The notes: a model not told the origin generated them from the sequence alone. Shown: positions 53,658 to 63,802, numbered from the stretch's first letter. The stretch is 64,000 nucleotides of DNA from Marinobacter confluentis (GCF_004785685.1 NZ_SRPF01000004.1:124001-188000), one strand, 5' to 3'. Program-made: numbers and translations.

Positions 53658-53774
53658 CCAGAGCCCCTATTGAAGTGATGCAGGTCAATAATCGAACAAG
53701 CTGTTAAACTGCGGTGACAATGCTGTCAGAATAGCAGCCAATGCCATGGTTGCGATGGAGTCCAGAAGCCGATA

Positions 53775-54584
53775 ATGAGCAAGAAACGTCGTGAAATTCC
53801 CGTTTTTGACCAACCAATCATCGAAACCCACTGCCACCTGGATTATCTAAAGGATCGCCCTCTTGAAGATACTCTGGCGGAAGCACAGAGAGTCAATATT
53901 GAGCGGGTAATCACCATTGCCGTGTCGCCGGAAAATCTGGCAACCGTGCGCGAACTGAGCCAGACCGCAAGCTGGGTCTACGGAACCCAGGGTGTGCATC
54001 CTCACGATGCCGAGAAATACTCGGACGCCGCCGAAGCCGAAATCCGCGCCCATGCCGGCGACGAAAAAATCGTGGCGGTCGGTGAGATCGGCCTGGATTA
54101 CTTCTATGACAACGCCGACCGCGACGTGCAGCGCGAGGTCTTTCGCAGACAGTTACAGATTGCCTGCGATACCGACCGGCCTGTAGTGATTCATAGCCGT
54201 GATGCTGACGAAGACACCATCGAGATTCTCAAAGAATTCGAGGACAGCCTCAAACGCCGGGGGGTGATTCACAGCTTTACCTCTGGCCCGGGGCTGGCCC
54301 GCTATGCACTGGATCAGGGCTGGTGTCTTGGTTTTAACGGTATCACCACCTTCAACAAGGCCGAAAACGTGCGCGACATCGTGCGTATGGCGCCCATCGG
54401 GCAGATCCTGCTGGAAACCGATTCACCGTTTCTGACACCGGTGCCCTATCGGGGCCGGGAAAATGCCCCGTTCTACATTCCTTTTGTGGCGGAGAAGATC
54501 GCCGAGGTGAAAGAACTGCCTCTTCAGGACGTACTGGCAACAACCTATAACAACAGCCTGAGAACCTTTTTCCACGGACAATGA
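53775..54584 (+). CDS. TatD-family metal-dependent hydrolase
   Basis: This 269-residue TIM-barrel hydrolase has metal-site motifs ETHCHLD (about residues 17-23), TQGVHPHDAE and VGEIGLDYFYD. Further on are VIHSRDA and LETDSPFL. The TatD family has 3'-5' DNase activity in repair and apoptosis-like settings. Which of the several paralogues this is cannot be said. It overlaps the HD-GYP start as ATGA, so the two are coupled. ATG 53775 lacks a close ribosome site. Confidence 0.9.
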   Translation: MSKKRREIPVFDQPIIETHCHLDYLKDRPLEDTLAEAQRVNIERVITIAVSPENLATVRELSQTASWVYGTQGVHPHDAEKYSDAAEAEIRAHAGDEKIVAVGEIGLDYFYDNADRDVQREVFRRQLQIACDTDRPVVIHSRDADEDTIEILKEFEDSLKRRGVIHSFTSGPGLARYALDQGWCLGFNGITTFNKAENVRDIVRMAPIGQILLETDSPFLTPVPYRGRENAPFYIPFVAEKIAEVKELPLQDVLATTYNNSLRTFFHGQ

Positions 54585-55789
54585 TCAAGCGCATCCCCAT
54601 TGGGGCACTGAAGGTCGGCATGTACATTGCCGACCTGAACAATGACTGGATTCCTCACAATACCCAGCGCAAACGGGGAGTGATCAGGACCGACGAAACC
54701 ATTGATAAAATTCGGGCGATGGGCGTCAGCCATGTTTATATTGATGTTTCCAAAGGCCTTGATTCCCAGGACTCAGAGCCCGCCCACGAGGTTGATCAGC
54801 GCAATGAAAAGGCCCTGCACAGGGCCGGCGAACTGAGCCCCGGCGCCGACAAACGGGTGTCCGTAGCGGAAGAAATGGGCCTTGCCATGCAGGTCCATAC
54901 CCAGGCTCAGGGCCTGGTGGGCAACCTGATGAACAGCGTGAAAATTGGCGGTGCCATTGATATTGCGCCCATCCATCAACTGGCTGACGAATTGCAGAAC
55001 TCAGTATTCCGTAATGCCAACGCCCTGAGCTGCCTGGGGCGCATCCGCGAAAAAGACAACTATCTGCTGGAGCATTCGGTCAACCTCAGTGTGCTGATGT
55101 CGCTGTTTGGCAACTATCGCAAACTACCCGCGGATGCTTTGCACCAGACTATTGTGGGCGCCCTGCTGCACGATATTGGCAAGATACTCACCCCTGACGA
55201 CATACTCCACAAGCCCGGCCGGCTCAGCCCCGAGGAATTCGAGGTGATGAAGGCCCATGCCCGGCATTCACGGGATATTCTGCGGTCAACCGAAGGCATT
55301 GGCGAACTGACCATCATGACGGCGGCAGAGCACCACGAACGGCTGGACGGCAGCGGCTACCCGGAGGGCCTGAAAGGCGAAGAGATTTCCGTCTACGGCC
55401 GGATGGTTGCCATCACCGACGTGTACGACGCCATTACCGCCGACCGGGTGTATCACCAAGGGCTTACCCCGACCCAGGGGCTGAAAAAACTGCTGGAGTG
55501 GAGCGGGGACCACCTGGACCCGGTGCTGGTGAAGGAATTCATCCGCTGCGTTGGCCTTTACCCCATCGGCTCACTGGTGCTGCTGGAAAGCGGAAAACTG
55601 GGCGTGGTAATCGAAACCAATGACGCGGACCAGCGCCTGCCGGTAGTCCGGGTAATGTATAGCACCAAATTCCGCATGCCGATCACTGTAGACAGGCTGG
55701 ACCTGGCAAAGCCGGCCACCCAGGACCGGATCGTGCGCTCGGTAGACCCGGACGATTACAAAATTGATGTGAGGAAGTTCCTGGTCTGA
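54581..55789 (+). CDS. HD-GYP cyclic di-GMP phosphodiesterase
   Basis: This 402-residue protein has an N-terminal DUF3391-like domain (about residues 1-130). An HD-GYP domain (about 150-340) follows, with HDIGK (His197, Asp198), HHERLDGSGYP (about 251-261) and the downstream DVYDAITADR. HD-GYP proteins hydrolyse cyclic di-GMP to GMP. It is the likely counterpart to the GGEEF proteins at 25715 and 60257. A PilZ-like function was not seen. It is translated by overlap with tatD. Confidence 0.93.
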   Translation: MIKRIPIGALKVGMYIADLNNDWIPHNTQRKRGVIRTDETIDKIRAMGVSHVYIDVSKGLDSQDSEPAHEVDQRNEKALHRAGELSPGADKRVSVAEEMGLAMQVHTQAQGLVGNLMNSVKIGGAIDIAPIHQLADELQNSVFRNANALSCLGRIREKDNYLLEHSVNLSVLMSLFGNYRKLPADALHQTIVGALLHDIGKILTPDDILHKPGRLSPEEFEVMKAHARHSRDILRSTEGIGELTIMTAAEHHERLDGSGYPEGLKGEEISVYGRMVAITDVYDAITADRVYHQGLTPTQGLKKLLEWSGDHLDPVLVKEFIRCVGLYPIGSLVLLESGKLGVVIETNDADQRLPVVRVMYSTKFRMPITVDRLDLAKPATQDRIVRSVDPDDYKIDVRKFLV

Positions 55790-55843
55790 CTCTGCTAATC
55801 TGGTGACGACACTCTCTCACTACCCGGGGCATGTGGCTTCATC

Positions 55844-57472
55844 ATGACGGCATCGGCTTTTGAAATACTCGGTGGTCTGGCGCTGTTTCTTCTGGCCATG
55901 GAGATGATGACTGACGGCCTGAAAAGCTTCGCAGGCCAGCAGCTGAAACACCTGCTTGGCCAGTGGACCCGCACCCCAGTACACGGGCTGGCGGCGGGGG
56001 TGCTGATCACCGGCGTGGTGCAGTCATCCAGTGCGGTAACAGTGGCCACCATCGGTTTTGTCAATGCCGGCCTGCTGAACCTGACCCAGTCCCTGGGCGT
56101 CGTCTTCGGTGCCAATGTTGGCACCACCATGACCGGATGGCTGGTCAGTTTCGTCGGCTTTGGCTTCCGCATTGAAGCCTTTGCCATGCCCATGCTGGCC
56201 CTGGGTGTTGCCCTCAAACTGGCGGCCACGTCCTCGCGCTATCGGGCCCTAGGCAAGGCCATCGCCGGTTTCGCGCTGTTTTTCCTCGGGCTGGCGCTGC
56301 TCAAGGAATCGCTGGACGGTTTAACGGCGGGGCTGGGCAGCGACGCTTTTTTTGCCCGGAATTATGGCCTTCCGGTTTTTATTCTCGGCGGTTTTCTCGC
56401 AACCCTGCTAACCCAGTCTTCCAGTGCCGCACTGGCCATGATTCTGACCGCCGCCGCAGGCAATCTCCTGACCCTGGAAAGCGCGGCGGCGGCCGTCATC
56501 GGTGCCAATCTTGGAACCACCTCCACCGCTGCCATCTCCGTACTCAAGGCAACTGCCAATGCCCGACGGCTGGCACTGGGGCATATTCTTTTCAATGCCG
56601 TGACCGGCCTGCTTGCCGTGATGATTCTTCCGGCGATGCTATGGCTCGTCGACTGGCTGGCGGATGCGCTGGAGCTTGAGGCCAACCCTGCCCTGTCGCT
56701 GGCCCTGTTCCATACGCTGTTCAACGTCCTGGGCGCAGTGCTGATGCTGCCGTTTACCCGCCAGCTGTCTCACTACCTGAGCAGACTGTTCCGTGGGCGG
56801 GAAGAAGACAACGCAGAGCCCCGTTACCTGGACAACACCCTGGTCACCACCCCCGATCTGGCACGGTCAGCAACACAGCTTGAGATGAAACGATTATTCG
56901 GCATGACGGCTATTCTGCTCAAGGCCAGCCTGGAGCAACCGGAACTTCCACCCGCCCAGCTGCGATCACAAGCAGAGGCCGCGCAGCGGCTCAACGATGC
57001 CATCATCGATTATATCTCCAGGGTGCGCACCGGCAGCATGAGTGAAGAGGCGGTGAGCACGCTGGCCACCAACGTTCGAACCTGTCGTTATCTGGCCGAG
57101 GCTGCCAGCCTTGCGCCGGACCTGTTGGCACTTCGCACCGACTACCGGACAGGCACGCCCGGTGCGCTGGTGTCTGGCATTGACCGTTACCTGGCCGCCG
57201 TTCGGGAACTGGTCAACAGCAGTGCCAACGAACAACCGCCAACAGACAGAACCGCTGATGAATACCAACGGCTGAAATCGGCCGTGCTTGCAATGATGGT
57301 TCAGCACACGCTGCCAGTAGCAACCGCCGACCAGTTGCTGGATGCGCTGAGCGCCGTGAAACGGTTGTGCGATCAGTGGAACAAAGCGGTGACTCTGTCC
57401 GCAAAGGTACCTTTCAGGCCGCCAGGGACAGAAACACCGCCATCAGCACCGGTGACAGAAACGAAAGAATGA
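55844..57472 (+). CDS. Na/Pi cotransporter family protein
   Basis: This 542-residue protein has about nine or ten membrane helices with two inverted QSSSA repeats: GVVQSSSAVTVATIGFVNAG and LLTQSSSAALAMIL. The GANVGTT and GANLGTT repeats characterise NptA/YjbB-type sodium-phosphate transporters. The C-terminal cytosolic region (about residues 310-540) resembles PhoU helices, which may sense phosphate. YjbB-like proteins can export phosphate. The last 59 bases overlap lysO on the other strand. Confidence 0.9.
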   Translation: MTASAFEILGGLALFLLAMEMMTDGLKSFAGQQLKHLLGQWTRTPVHGLAAGVLITGVVQSSSAVTVATIGFVNAGLLNLTQSLGVVFGANVGTTMTGWLVSFVGFGFRIEAFAMPMLALGVALKLAATSSRYRALGKAIAGFALFFLGLALLKESLDGLTAGLGSDAFFARNYGLPVFILGGFLATLLTQSSSAALAMILTAAAGNLLTLESAAAAVIGANLGTTSTAAISVLKATANARRLALGHILFNAVTGLLAVMILPAMLWLVDWLADALELEANPALSLALFHTLFNVLGAVLMLPFTRQLSHYLSRLFRGREEDNAEPRYLDNTLVTTPDLARSATQLEMKRLFGMTAILLKASLEQPELPPAQLRSQAEAAQRLNDAIIDYISRVRTGSMSEEAVSTLATNVRTCRYLAEAASLAPDLLALRTDYRTGTPGALVSGIDRYLAAVRELVNSSANEQPPTDRTADEYQRLKSAVLAMMVQHTLPVATADQLLDALSAVKRLCDQWNKAVTLSAKVPFRPPGTETPPSAPVTETKE

Positions 57473-58325
57473 ACCCGGAAGCAATGGCCACAGGCACACA
57501 GGCCAGGCCACCGCTGCTGCGGATGACGGGCAGGGTAAAATCCATCGCCGTGGCGCCGCCATACCCAATGGCCATGGCGGGTCGTTTGCTGATCAGCAGC
57601 GGAATGATGGCAAGCGCTATGATTTCCCGGATGACGTCATTGAGAAACGCCACACCACCCCAGGCCGGACCCAGCGCATCACCAATCACGATCCCTGATA
57701 GTGAATACCAGCCAAAACCGGAAGCCAGCGCCAGCGACTGATACAGACCGGTATCCAGAACCGGCACCAGAACCAGGCCAGCAACCAGTGAGCTGACCGC
57801 CAGGGCCAGGGCAATGCCCAGTCCATGGCGATTGAACAGCAACCGGCGTAGAGACAGCCCGGCGTTACGCAGCTGCAACCCGATCAGTAACAGCAGCAGC
57901 ATCAGCATGGCAGTCGCCAGATCCTCAGCCAGGGGCAGGTCCGGCAACAGCCAGTAGCCGGCGACAACTCCAGCCAGGACTGCCAGCAGCGGCTTCAGCC
58001 CTGCCAGAAACAGCCGACGATAACCCGAGGACACCGCCGGGGCAGACTGGTCCGGCGTCATAGGCTGGAACTGGTGCAACAGCCAGAGCCCTGCAAGATT
58101 GGCAACCAGCAGCACCAGCACCAGCAGCGACACCTGCACCGCCATACCGGCCAGTTGATCCGCCAGCCCGCTCATCTGGCCAAGACCCAGCCCCAGCAGG
58201 CCAAGTATGAAATACACCAGGCCTTCAACCAGGTAGTGAATCACCGTCATGGCCCGGCGATTTTCCAGGCGAAGGGCGAATCCTAAGAAGAGTGGCGCCA
58301 GAATCAGCAGCGCCCCGGTCAGCAT
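57414..58325 (-). CDS. lysO: Lysine exporter LysO family protein
   Basis: This 303-residue membrane protein has about eight helices. The LysO (YbjE) signature is GFGWYSLSGIVIGDALGPAWGG, and VAFLNDVIREIIALAIIPLL and TAMDFTLPVI follow. LysO exports L-lysine and the toxic analogue thialysine in E. coli. It starts 18 bases after the DUF2288 stop. Its last 59 bases overlap the Na/Pi gene in the opposite direction, tail to tail. Confidence 0.9.
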   Translation of the reverse strand: MLTGALLILAPLFLGFALRLENRRAMTVIHYLVEGLVYFILGLLGLGLGQMSGLADQLAGMAVQVSLLVLVLLVANLAGLWLLHQFQPMTPDQSAPAVSSGYRRLFLAGLKPLLAVLAGVVAGYWLLPDLPLAEDLATAMLMLLLLLIGLQLRNAGLSLRRLLFNRHGLGIALALAVSSLVAGLVLVPVLDTGLYQSLALASGFGWYSLSGIVIGDALGPAWGGVAFLNDVIREIIALAIIPLLISKRPAMAIGYGGATAMDFTLPVIRSSGGLACVPVAIASGFILSFLSPVLMAVFLSLAA

Positions 58326-58343
58326 GAACGCATCAGCCGACCA

Positions 58344-58664
58344 TCAGTGCAGGATGTGGTCATTGCGGTCCTGAACCAGTACCCAGGGCGCTACCACCAC
58401 AGCCCATAACTCCGAATCCTGTTCGTACCAGTGCCGGGCATGATCCGGGGTGACCTCGCCCACCTGGCCGGCGGACATCCACTGCTCAAATTGGACCTTG
58501 TTGTCCGCCGTCAGCTCAGCCGCAACGGCCAGCAGGTCCAGTGCCGGGGCTACCCGCACCACATGACCCCGGGCGAAGTAGGTTTGCAGGTCTCGCCATT
58601 TTATCTGCGAAGTTTCGAGATTGAGCTTGGCGAGGAGCTCTTCCCGGGACTCATCGGAAACCAT
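58344..58664 (-). CDS. DUF2288 family protein
   Basis: This 106-residue soluble protein belongs to DUF2288. It has the typical ETSQIKWRDLQTYFARGHVVRV region and a WVLVQDR end. Function is unknown. AAAGG precedes ATG 58664. It forms a pair with lysO. Confidence 0.83.
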   Translation of the reverse strand: MVSDESREELLAKLNLETSQIKWRDLQTYFARGHVVRVAPALDLLAVAAELTADNKVQFEQWMSAGQVGEVTPDHARHWYEQDSELWAVVVAPWVLVQDRNDHILH

Positions 58665-58720
58665 AGGCTGAACCTTTCATACGAAATATGGGGGAAACCA
58701 GCTAAAGAAACCGCGCTAGC

Positions 58721-59122
58721 TTAACCGATGAATCGGGATGATCGCCAGATCTCCAGAATCTGCGACGCCAGGGTCATGGGGTCAAAAGGCTTGGGAATGA
58801 CATCCACGGCGCCTTCGGCCAGATAACTGGCAATCTCGTCGGACTGGACTTTGGCCGTCATGAACACCGCTGGCGTTCCAGCAAAATCCGCAAGCTCGCG
58901 AATGCCCCGCAAGGTTTCAGGGCCATCCATACCGGGCATCATGACGTCCAGTATCACCAGCTGGGGTGCAAACTTTTCAATGGCTTCCAGAGCCTCGTGT
59001 CCGCTGGAGCATGTTTTCAGAGTAAAACCGCCCACCGATTCCAGGGCCACTTCGGCCACCGCCCGGATATCCTCTTCGTCCTCGACCAGCATGATCCGCT
59101 CCAGAGCTTCAACCTGCATCAT
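58721..59122 (-). CDS. Single-domain response regulator
   Basis: This 133-residue receiver domain has acidic pocket residues in LVEDEED, phosphoacceptor Asp59 in LVILDVMMPGMDG and conserved Lys in VIPKPFDP. There is no output domain, so it signals by protein contact. I choose ATG 59122 with AGGACA upstream; it overlaps the preceding REC-HDOD gene by 14 bases. It is the last gene of the three-gene signalling unit on this strand. Confidence 0.9.
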   Translation of the reverse strand: MMQVEALERIMLVEDEEDIRAVAEVALESVGGFTLKTCSSGHEALEAIEKFAPQLVILDVMMPGMDGPETLRGIRELADFAGTPAVFMTAKVQSDEIASYLAEGAVDVIPKPFDPMTLASQILEIWRSSRFIG

Positions 59123-60260
59123 CTTTGTCCTGTTCGTCAGATTCGGCAAATCCCAGACGGCGCATCAGCCGGCGGCACTGCTCAGTATTTTCCTCACCAG
59201 CGGCTTTCAACGCTGCCGCCCTCATGATCAACCGGTCTCTGGATACCGCGTCGCTCTGCAGAAGATAGATGGCGCCCACCAATTCACGCAGCGAGAGCGA
59301 CAGGCGCCACTGGATTTTCACCCGGTTACCGAGGGTCTGGGACCAGCCACTCACCGCCTGGCGTATCTGGTCATCACTCAAGGATTCGCCGGATTCCAGA
59401 TGCTGCTGGATCACTCGAAGCACCACCATTTCGCCAACCCGGCTTAAAAGCCCTGCGGTAAAATGCAGTTCGCCACGCTCGCCCAGTCTTGCCGCCAGCT
59501 GCTGAGCCTGAAGCGCTACCTGTTCGGCCTGCTGCTGATAGTCCCGGGCGAGTGTTTTCAATCGCCCATCCGGAAGCTGACCCGCCATGTCCATAGACAG
59601 CGCCAGCGCCTGGTTCAGTGCCATCGGCACGCCGATCGTTGTAATCGCATCTTTCAGGCTCTGAACCGGCTGGCCGGAACGTTTCAATGAGGAGCGGCTG
59701 GCCACGTCCAGCAGTTTTGCCGTAAGCGCAGCGTCCTGTTTCCAGCGCTCTGCAAGCTGCCCCGGCGTCAGGTCATCTTGGCGTTGAAACAGGGCCAGCA
59801 CCGTTCCAGCGTCAACCGAACCCGACATCTGAACACCCGCTTCGGCCGCAGACGCCAACCGCTCCTCGAGCGTCGGCAGGCCGATATCGGTTACCGAGGC
59901 GGGATCAATGAGCTTTCCCAGCCGTTGATGAACCAGCTCAACAGTGAACGGTTTGCTGATATAGCTGTTGATGCCAAGATTGGCTGCGGCCAGAATCGAC
60001 TCCCGATCGGCCCGGCCCGAAATCATGACCACCGGTACCGACTGACTTACACGCCTTACAGCCTTGATAAGGCTGAGCCCGGAACCATCGGGCAGGTTCC
60101 AGTCGGCAATAACCAGATCGGCAGCCGCTTTCTCCCAACAATCCAGTGCGTCTGATAACTGGCCTGCAAGCTGGATTTCCGCGCCCGCATAAAGACCAGA
60201 CACAACAGTCTCGAGCAGATCCGCAATCAGCTCGTCATCTTCCAGGATCAGAACTTTCAT
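59109..60260 (-). CDS. Response regulator with HDOD output domain
   Basis: This 383-residue protein has a receiver domain (residues 1-120, phosphoacceptor Asp53 in VIADWNLPDGSG, Lys103 in YISKPF) and an HDOD domain (about 140-340). HDOD is a catalytically inactive HD-like domain often found in signalling proteins of gammaproteobacteria. Its start overlaps the previous gene stop by four bases (ATGA), so the two are coupled. Output target unknown. Confidence 0.88.
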   Translation of the reverse strand: MKVLILEDDELIADLLETVVSGLYAGAEIQLAGQLSDALDCWEKAAADLVIADWNLPDGSGLSLIKAVRRVSQSVPVVMISGRADRESILAAANLGINSYISKPFTVELVHQRLGKLIDPASVTDIGLPTLEERLASAAEAGVQMSGSVDAGTVLALFQRQDDLTPGQLAERWKQDAALTAKLLDVASRSSLKRSGQPVQSLKDAITTIGVPMALNQALALSMDMAGQLPDGRLKTLARDYQQQAEQVALQAQQLAARLGERGELHFTAGLLSRVGEMVVLRVIQQHLESGESLSDDQIRQAVSGWSQTLGNRVKIQWRLSLSLRELVGAIYLLQSDAVSRDRLIMRAAALKAAGEENTEQCRRLMRRLGFAESDEQDKDDAG

Positions 60261-61906
60261 TGGAAAGCCACTGTCACGCCATTTCTCCCGGACCGTTTAC
60301 GTTCGTAAAGCGCCCTGTCGGCGGCTTCAATGGCCTCTTCCGGGTGACCGTAACTGGCCAGACTTGCCAGGCCTACGCTCAAGGAAACATTGAATTCACC
60401 GGACTTGCCCTCAAACGCGATTTTTGAAAAGTCTTTGCAGACGTCGTTCAAGAGCAGTTCAGCCTGGCCCATGGGGCAATCCGGAAGCACAACCATGAAT
60501 TCCTCGCCACCATAACGGCCGATGACGTCGGTCTTCCGCAGGCGGCGCCGCAACAGGTTCGCAAGACCCTTGATCACGACGTCTCCCGCCCGGTGGCCAT
60601 GGGAATCGTTCACCCGCTTGAAATGGTCGAGGTCGAGCATCGCAATTGCGGAATCGTAGCCCATGCGCTCGCAGCGGGCATGCTCACTTGCCGCCTCGGA
60701 CTTAACCAGCGAATGTTTGAGCAACCCTGTCATGCTGTCACGGGACACCAGATTATTCAGCTGTTTGGCCCTGTAACAGCGAACGCGGATGGTCCTTAAC
60801 AGAAAGGAATCCGACAAAGGTTTGGTCAGAAAATCGTCGCCACCCCGGGCCAGAGCTTCCAGCTGTCTCTCACGGTCGCTTTCTGCGGATAGATAAATGA
60901 TTGGCAGACTGAGCCATTCGGGCTCAAACCTGAGCATGCGCGCCAGGGCCATGCCCGAGATGTCTTCCATTTGCAGGTCCATTAACAGAATATCGGGCCT
61001 GAACTCTGACAGCGCCGGTAACAACAGGCCTGGATCCCCGATGACCGTCTTTACCCGAATGCCTCCAGCGGATAACACGAGACTGTAATGCTCCATCAAC
61101 TCTTGGTCATCATCAACAATCAACACCCGACCGCTCTCAGCGTCGGCCCGATCGGTAAGCAAATTGTCCAGATGGTTGGCAAACAGAGGCAAATTCAACG
61201 GTTCACAGAAGAAGGCATCGGCTCCCTCATTGGCCAGAGCGTAACGGTGACGATAACAGTCGGTGGCACCAATACAGACGATTGGCAGATCGGCGAAGGT
61301 CTCGTTGAGCCGGCCGCCTCCGGCGAGAAATACCTGATCTCGAACAATGACCAACGGCGGTGTCGGCGCAGAGCCCGCCTGCCACTGTTGTAGATCCTCG
61401 ACCAGCTGTACCCGGTATCCATAAAGACCCAGGCCAGAGACAAGATTGTCAGCTTGCGCTGCATCGGGCTCAATCACCAGCACCAGAGGCTCGTTAGAGG
61501 CACTCTCGGGGGGCTTGGCAACAACCCGTGTGGTGGGCTCCCCTCCAGCGTCGAGAAAATCCTGCAAACTCTGCAAACGCTGGCCGAAGTCTCGGGCCAT
61601 TTCGTCGTCCAAATTTGCCAGGCCCGAATCGGCGCCAGTTTTACAGAGATCGACAGCCGGTTTAACAAGCAGTTCAAGCCGTCGGGCTTCTTCGCCCAGA
61701 CTGGAGAACCCGAAAGTGCCTGCAGAACCCGCCAGACGATGGAGGCTGTGATCGGCATGGGCCAATTGCTCACAATCGGCTGTCTGTGATGCCACAGCCT
61801 GACCGATGCTACAGAGCACCTCAAATTCGTGGACAGCCTTTTCTCTGAACCTTTGCCGCAGACCATCCAGTTTTGCGCTGACGTTACTGGTTATAACATC
61901 GGACAT
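60257..61906 (-). CDS. Hpt-REC-REC-GGDEF diguanylate cyclase
   Basis: This 549-residue protein has four modules. An Hpt domain (residues 1-120) has the phosphorylatable His56 in HRLAGSAGTFG. A degenerate receiver (about 140-250) has Asp190 but lacks the acidic pair, and its Lys is replaced (CEPL). A complete receiver (about 260-380) has phosphoacceptor Asp310 in LLMDLQM and Lys362 in TKPL. The GGDEF domain (about 385-549) has GGEEF at 466-470 and I-site RKTD at 457-460. It should take phosphate from a kinase and make cyclic di-GMP under product inhibition. It is divergent from the kinase at 62009, a likely partner. Confidence 0.9.
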   Translation of the reverse strand: MSDVITSNVSAKLDGLRQRFREKAVHEFEVLCSIGQAVASQTADCEQLAHADHSLHRLAGSAGTFGFSSLGEEARRLELLVKPAVDLCKTGADSGLANLDDEMARDFGQRLQSLQDFLDAGGEPTTRVVAKPPESASNEPLVLVIEPDAAQADNLVSGLGLYGYRVQLVEDLQQWQAGSAPTPPLVIVRDQVFLAGGGRLNETFADLPIVCIGATDCYRHRYALANEGADAFFCEPLNLPLFANHLDNLLTDRADAESGRVLIVDDDQELMEHYSLVLSAGGIRVKTVIGDPGLLLPALSEFRPDILLMDLQMEDISGMALARMLRFEPEWLSLPIIYLSAESDRERQLEALARGGDDFLTKPLSDSFLLRTIRVRCYRAKQLNNLVSRDSMTGLLKHSLVKSEAASEHARCERMGYDSAIAMLDLDHFKRVNDSHGHRAGDVVIKGLANLLRRRLRKTDVIGRYGGEEFMVVLPDCPMGQAELLLNDVCKDFSKIAFEGKSGEFNVSLSVGLASLASYGHPEEAIEAADRALYERKRSGRNGVTVAFQ

Positions 61907-62008
61907 GGCAACTTTTTAGACACCCAATTTTACAAACTATTCACTAGCTTTCGGCTATTCTGCGATGAAAGCAACTTTTTTCTGTAAGCGCTATCGGGAT
62001 ACCCGGAA

Positions 62009-63802
62009 TTGCAACGATTTTCGATCAGTGTCAGCAGCCGCCTGGCCATCATCAGCACCTGTTTCAGCCTGGCCATTGTGCTGGCCGTGGCAATGACCGC
62101 CTATCGGGCCCTGAGCCAGGACTTTGAAACCACCCTGATTGAACAACAAACTTACCAGGCAGAGCGCGTTTCCAGCCAGGTCAGCCAGAGCCTACAAATG
62201 CGCCTGTCCATGCTGGAAGCCTTCGGTACGTCACTCACAGATGGTGAAAACCTGCTATCCCAGAAACGTCTCGAACAGTTGCTCGGGCGCCAGTCTGCCC
62301 TAACTGCATTGTTTTCAAACGGCTTGTTGATTCTTGATAGACAGACCACTGCGATTGCCGAAGATACCTTTGTACCCAATCGAATCGGCACCAATTACGC
62401 CGACCGTGATCACTTTAAACAGGCCATAAGAACCCGGCAGCCGGTCATCAGCAAACCGATCATCGGGCGTACAACCGGGGTGCCGCTGCTATCGTTTGTC
62501 GCTCCCATCCAGAGCGATGCGGGTGATCTGCTGGGTTTTATATCCGGCAGTATTGATCTGAACGAAACCAACCTTATACCGCCTGACGCTTTGCGCATGA
62601 GCCGCCGCCAGAAAGCAGAGCTTCTGGTCATCGATACCCAGAACTTTCTGTACGTAGAGTCACCGGAACACAGGGCCATCGGCGATATTCAACCACTTCC
62701 GAACCCCGGTGAAAGCCCACTCATTGACGCCGCCATGTCAGGCCTTGGTCTTGGTGAAGTCACGGCGGAAAGCGGTGACCCGCTTATCTTCGCCACCAGC
62801 CATCTGGAGCGCCTGGGCTGGCTGTTTATCCGGGTGGTGCCCAAGGAGCTTGCCAAGGCTCCGGCCATCGACTCCTTCAACCGGTTTCTGGTCGCCAGCC
62901 TGCTGATCGTTTGCCTAATGGTTCCGCTGACGTACCTGGTCACCCATTCAGCCATGAGACCACTGGACCGCATGACACAGCGTATCCGCACCATGTCGTC
63001 GGCTGGCACCACATCGGCCCGGGTGGAGGAAACCGGGCCGCCGGAGGTTCGCAACCTGGCGCAGGCATTTAATCGTTTACAGGATGAACGTGATGCCACG
63101 ATCCGGATGCAGGACGACTTTATCTCCAACGTCAGCCATGAACTGCGCACGCCCCTGACATCACTGAACGGCGCGCTCAAGCTGATCTCTTCCGGGACCC
63201 TGGGCAGCGTGCCGGATAAGGTCGCTGAGATGATCGCACGAGCCTTACGCAATGGTCAGCGCCTTCAACTGCTGATTTCCGATCTGCTCGATTTCAACAA
63301 ACTCAACGCGGGTGAAATGCAACTGACCATGAAGGCCCAGCCCCTGGCGCCAATTGTCACGCAGGCAATTCATGAAAACCAGACCACGGCACAGGTGCGC
63401 AAAGTAACGCTCGTGGCACACTGTGATTCAGGGTTGAACATGGCGACCGACGCCCACCGGCTGCGACAGATTCTGGACAACTTCATCAGCAATGCCATTA
63501 AACACTCGCCCCCTGGGGGACAAGTCCGGTTGGAAGCTACCGAAAAAGAAGAAAACCGAATCCGGTTGACGGTCACCGACCAGGGCGACGGAGTACCGGA
63601 AAATTTCCACGCGCATTTGTTCCATCGCTTCTCACAAGCCGAAGCCGGCACGAAACGGGCCTCAAAAGGAACCGGTCTGGGGCTGGCCATCTGCCGCGAG
63701 CTGGCAACGCTAATGAACGGCCAGATCGGCGCCTACAACGATCACGGCGCACATTTCTGGGTAGAGTTCCCAGTCGAAAAGACCGGAGGATCGAAGGAAT
63801 GA
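62009..63802 (+). CDS. Membrane sensor histidine kinase
   Basis: This 597-residue kinase has an N-terminal membrane helix (about residues 11-31), a dCache-like periplasmic sensor (about 35-290), a second helix (about 292-312), a HAMP domain and a HisKA motif FISNVSHELRTPL (His377). The HATPase domain follows, with NFISNAIKHS, DQGDGVPE and GTGLGLAI. It should phosphorylate receivers such as those on the opposite strand. The start is TTG 62009, the only codon that keeps the first helix, but no good ribosome site is seen. It overlaps the next gene as ATGA. Confidence 0.9.
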   Translation: MQRFSISVSSRLAIISTCFSLAIVLAVAMTAYRALSQDFETTLIEQQTYQAERVSSQVSQSLQMRLSMLEAFGTSLTDGENLLSQKRLEQLLGRQSALTALFSNGLLILDRQTTAIAEDTFVPNRIGTNYADRDHFKQAIRTRQPVISKPIIGRTTGVPLLSFVAPIQSDAGDLLGFISGSIDLNETNLIPPDALRMSRRQKAELLVIDTQNFLYVESPEHRAIGDIQPLPNPGESPLIDAAMSGLGLGEVTAESGDPLIFATSHLERLGWLFIRVVPKELAKAPAIDSFNRFLVASLLIVCLMVPLTYLVTHSAMRPLDRMTQRIRTMSSAGTTSARVEETGPPEVRNLAQAFNRLQDERDATIRMQDDFISNVSHELRTPLTSLNGALKLISSGTLGSVPDKVAEMIARALRNGQRLQLLISDLLDFNKLNAGEMQLTMKAQPLAPIVTQAIHENQTTAQVRKVTLVAHCDSGLNMATDAHRLRQILDNFISNAIKHSPPGGQVRLEATEKEENRIRLTVTDQGDGVPENFHAHLFHRFSQAEAGTKRASKGTGLGLAICRELATLMNGQIGAYNDHGAHFWVEFPVEKTGGSKE

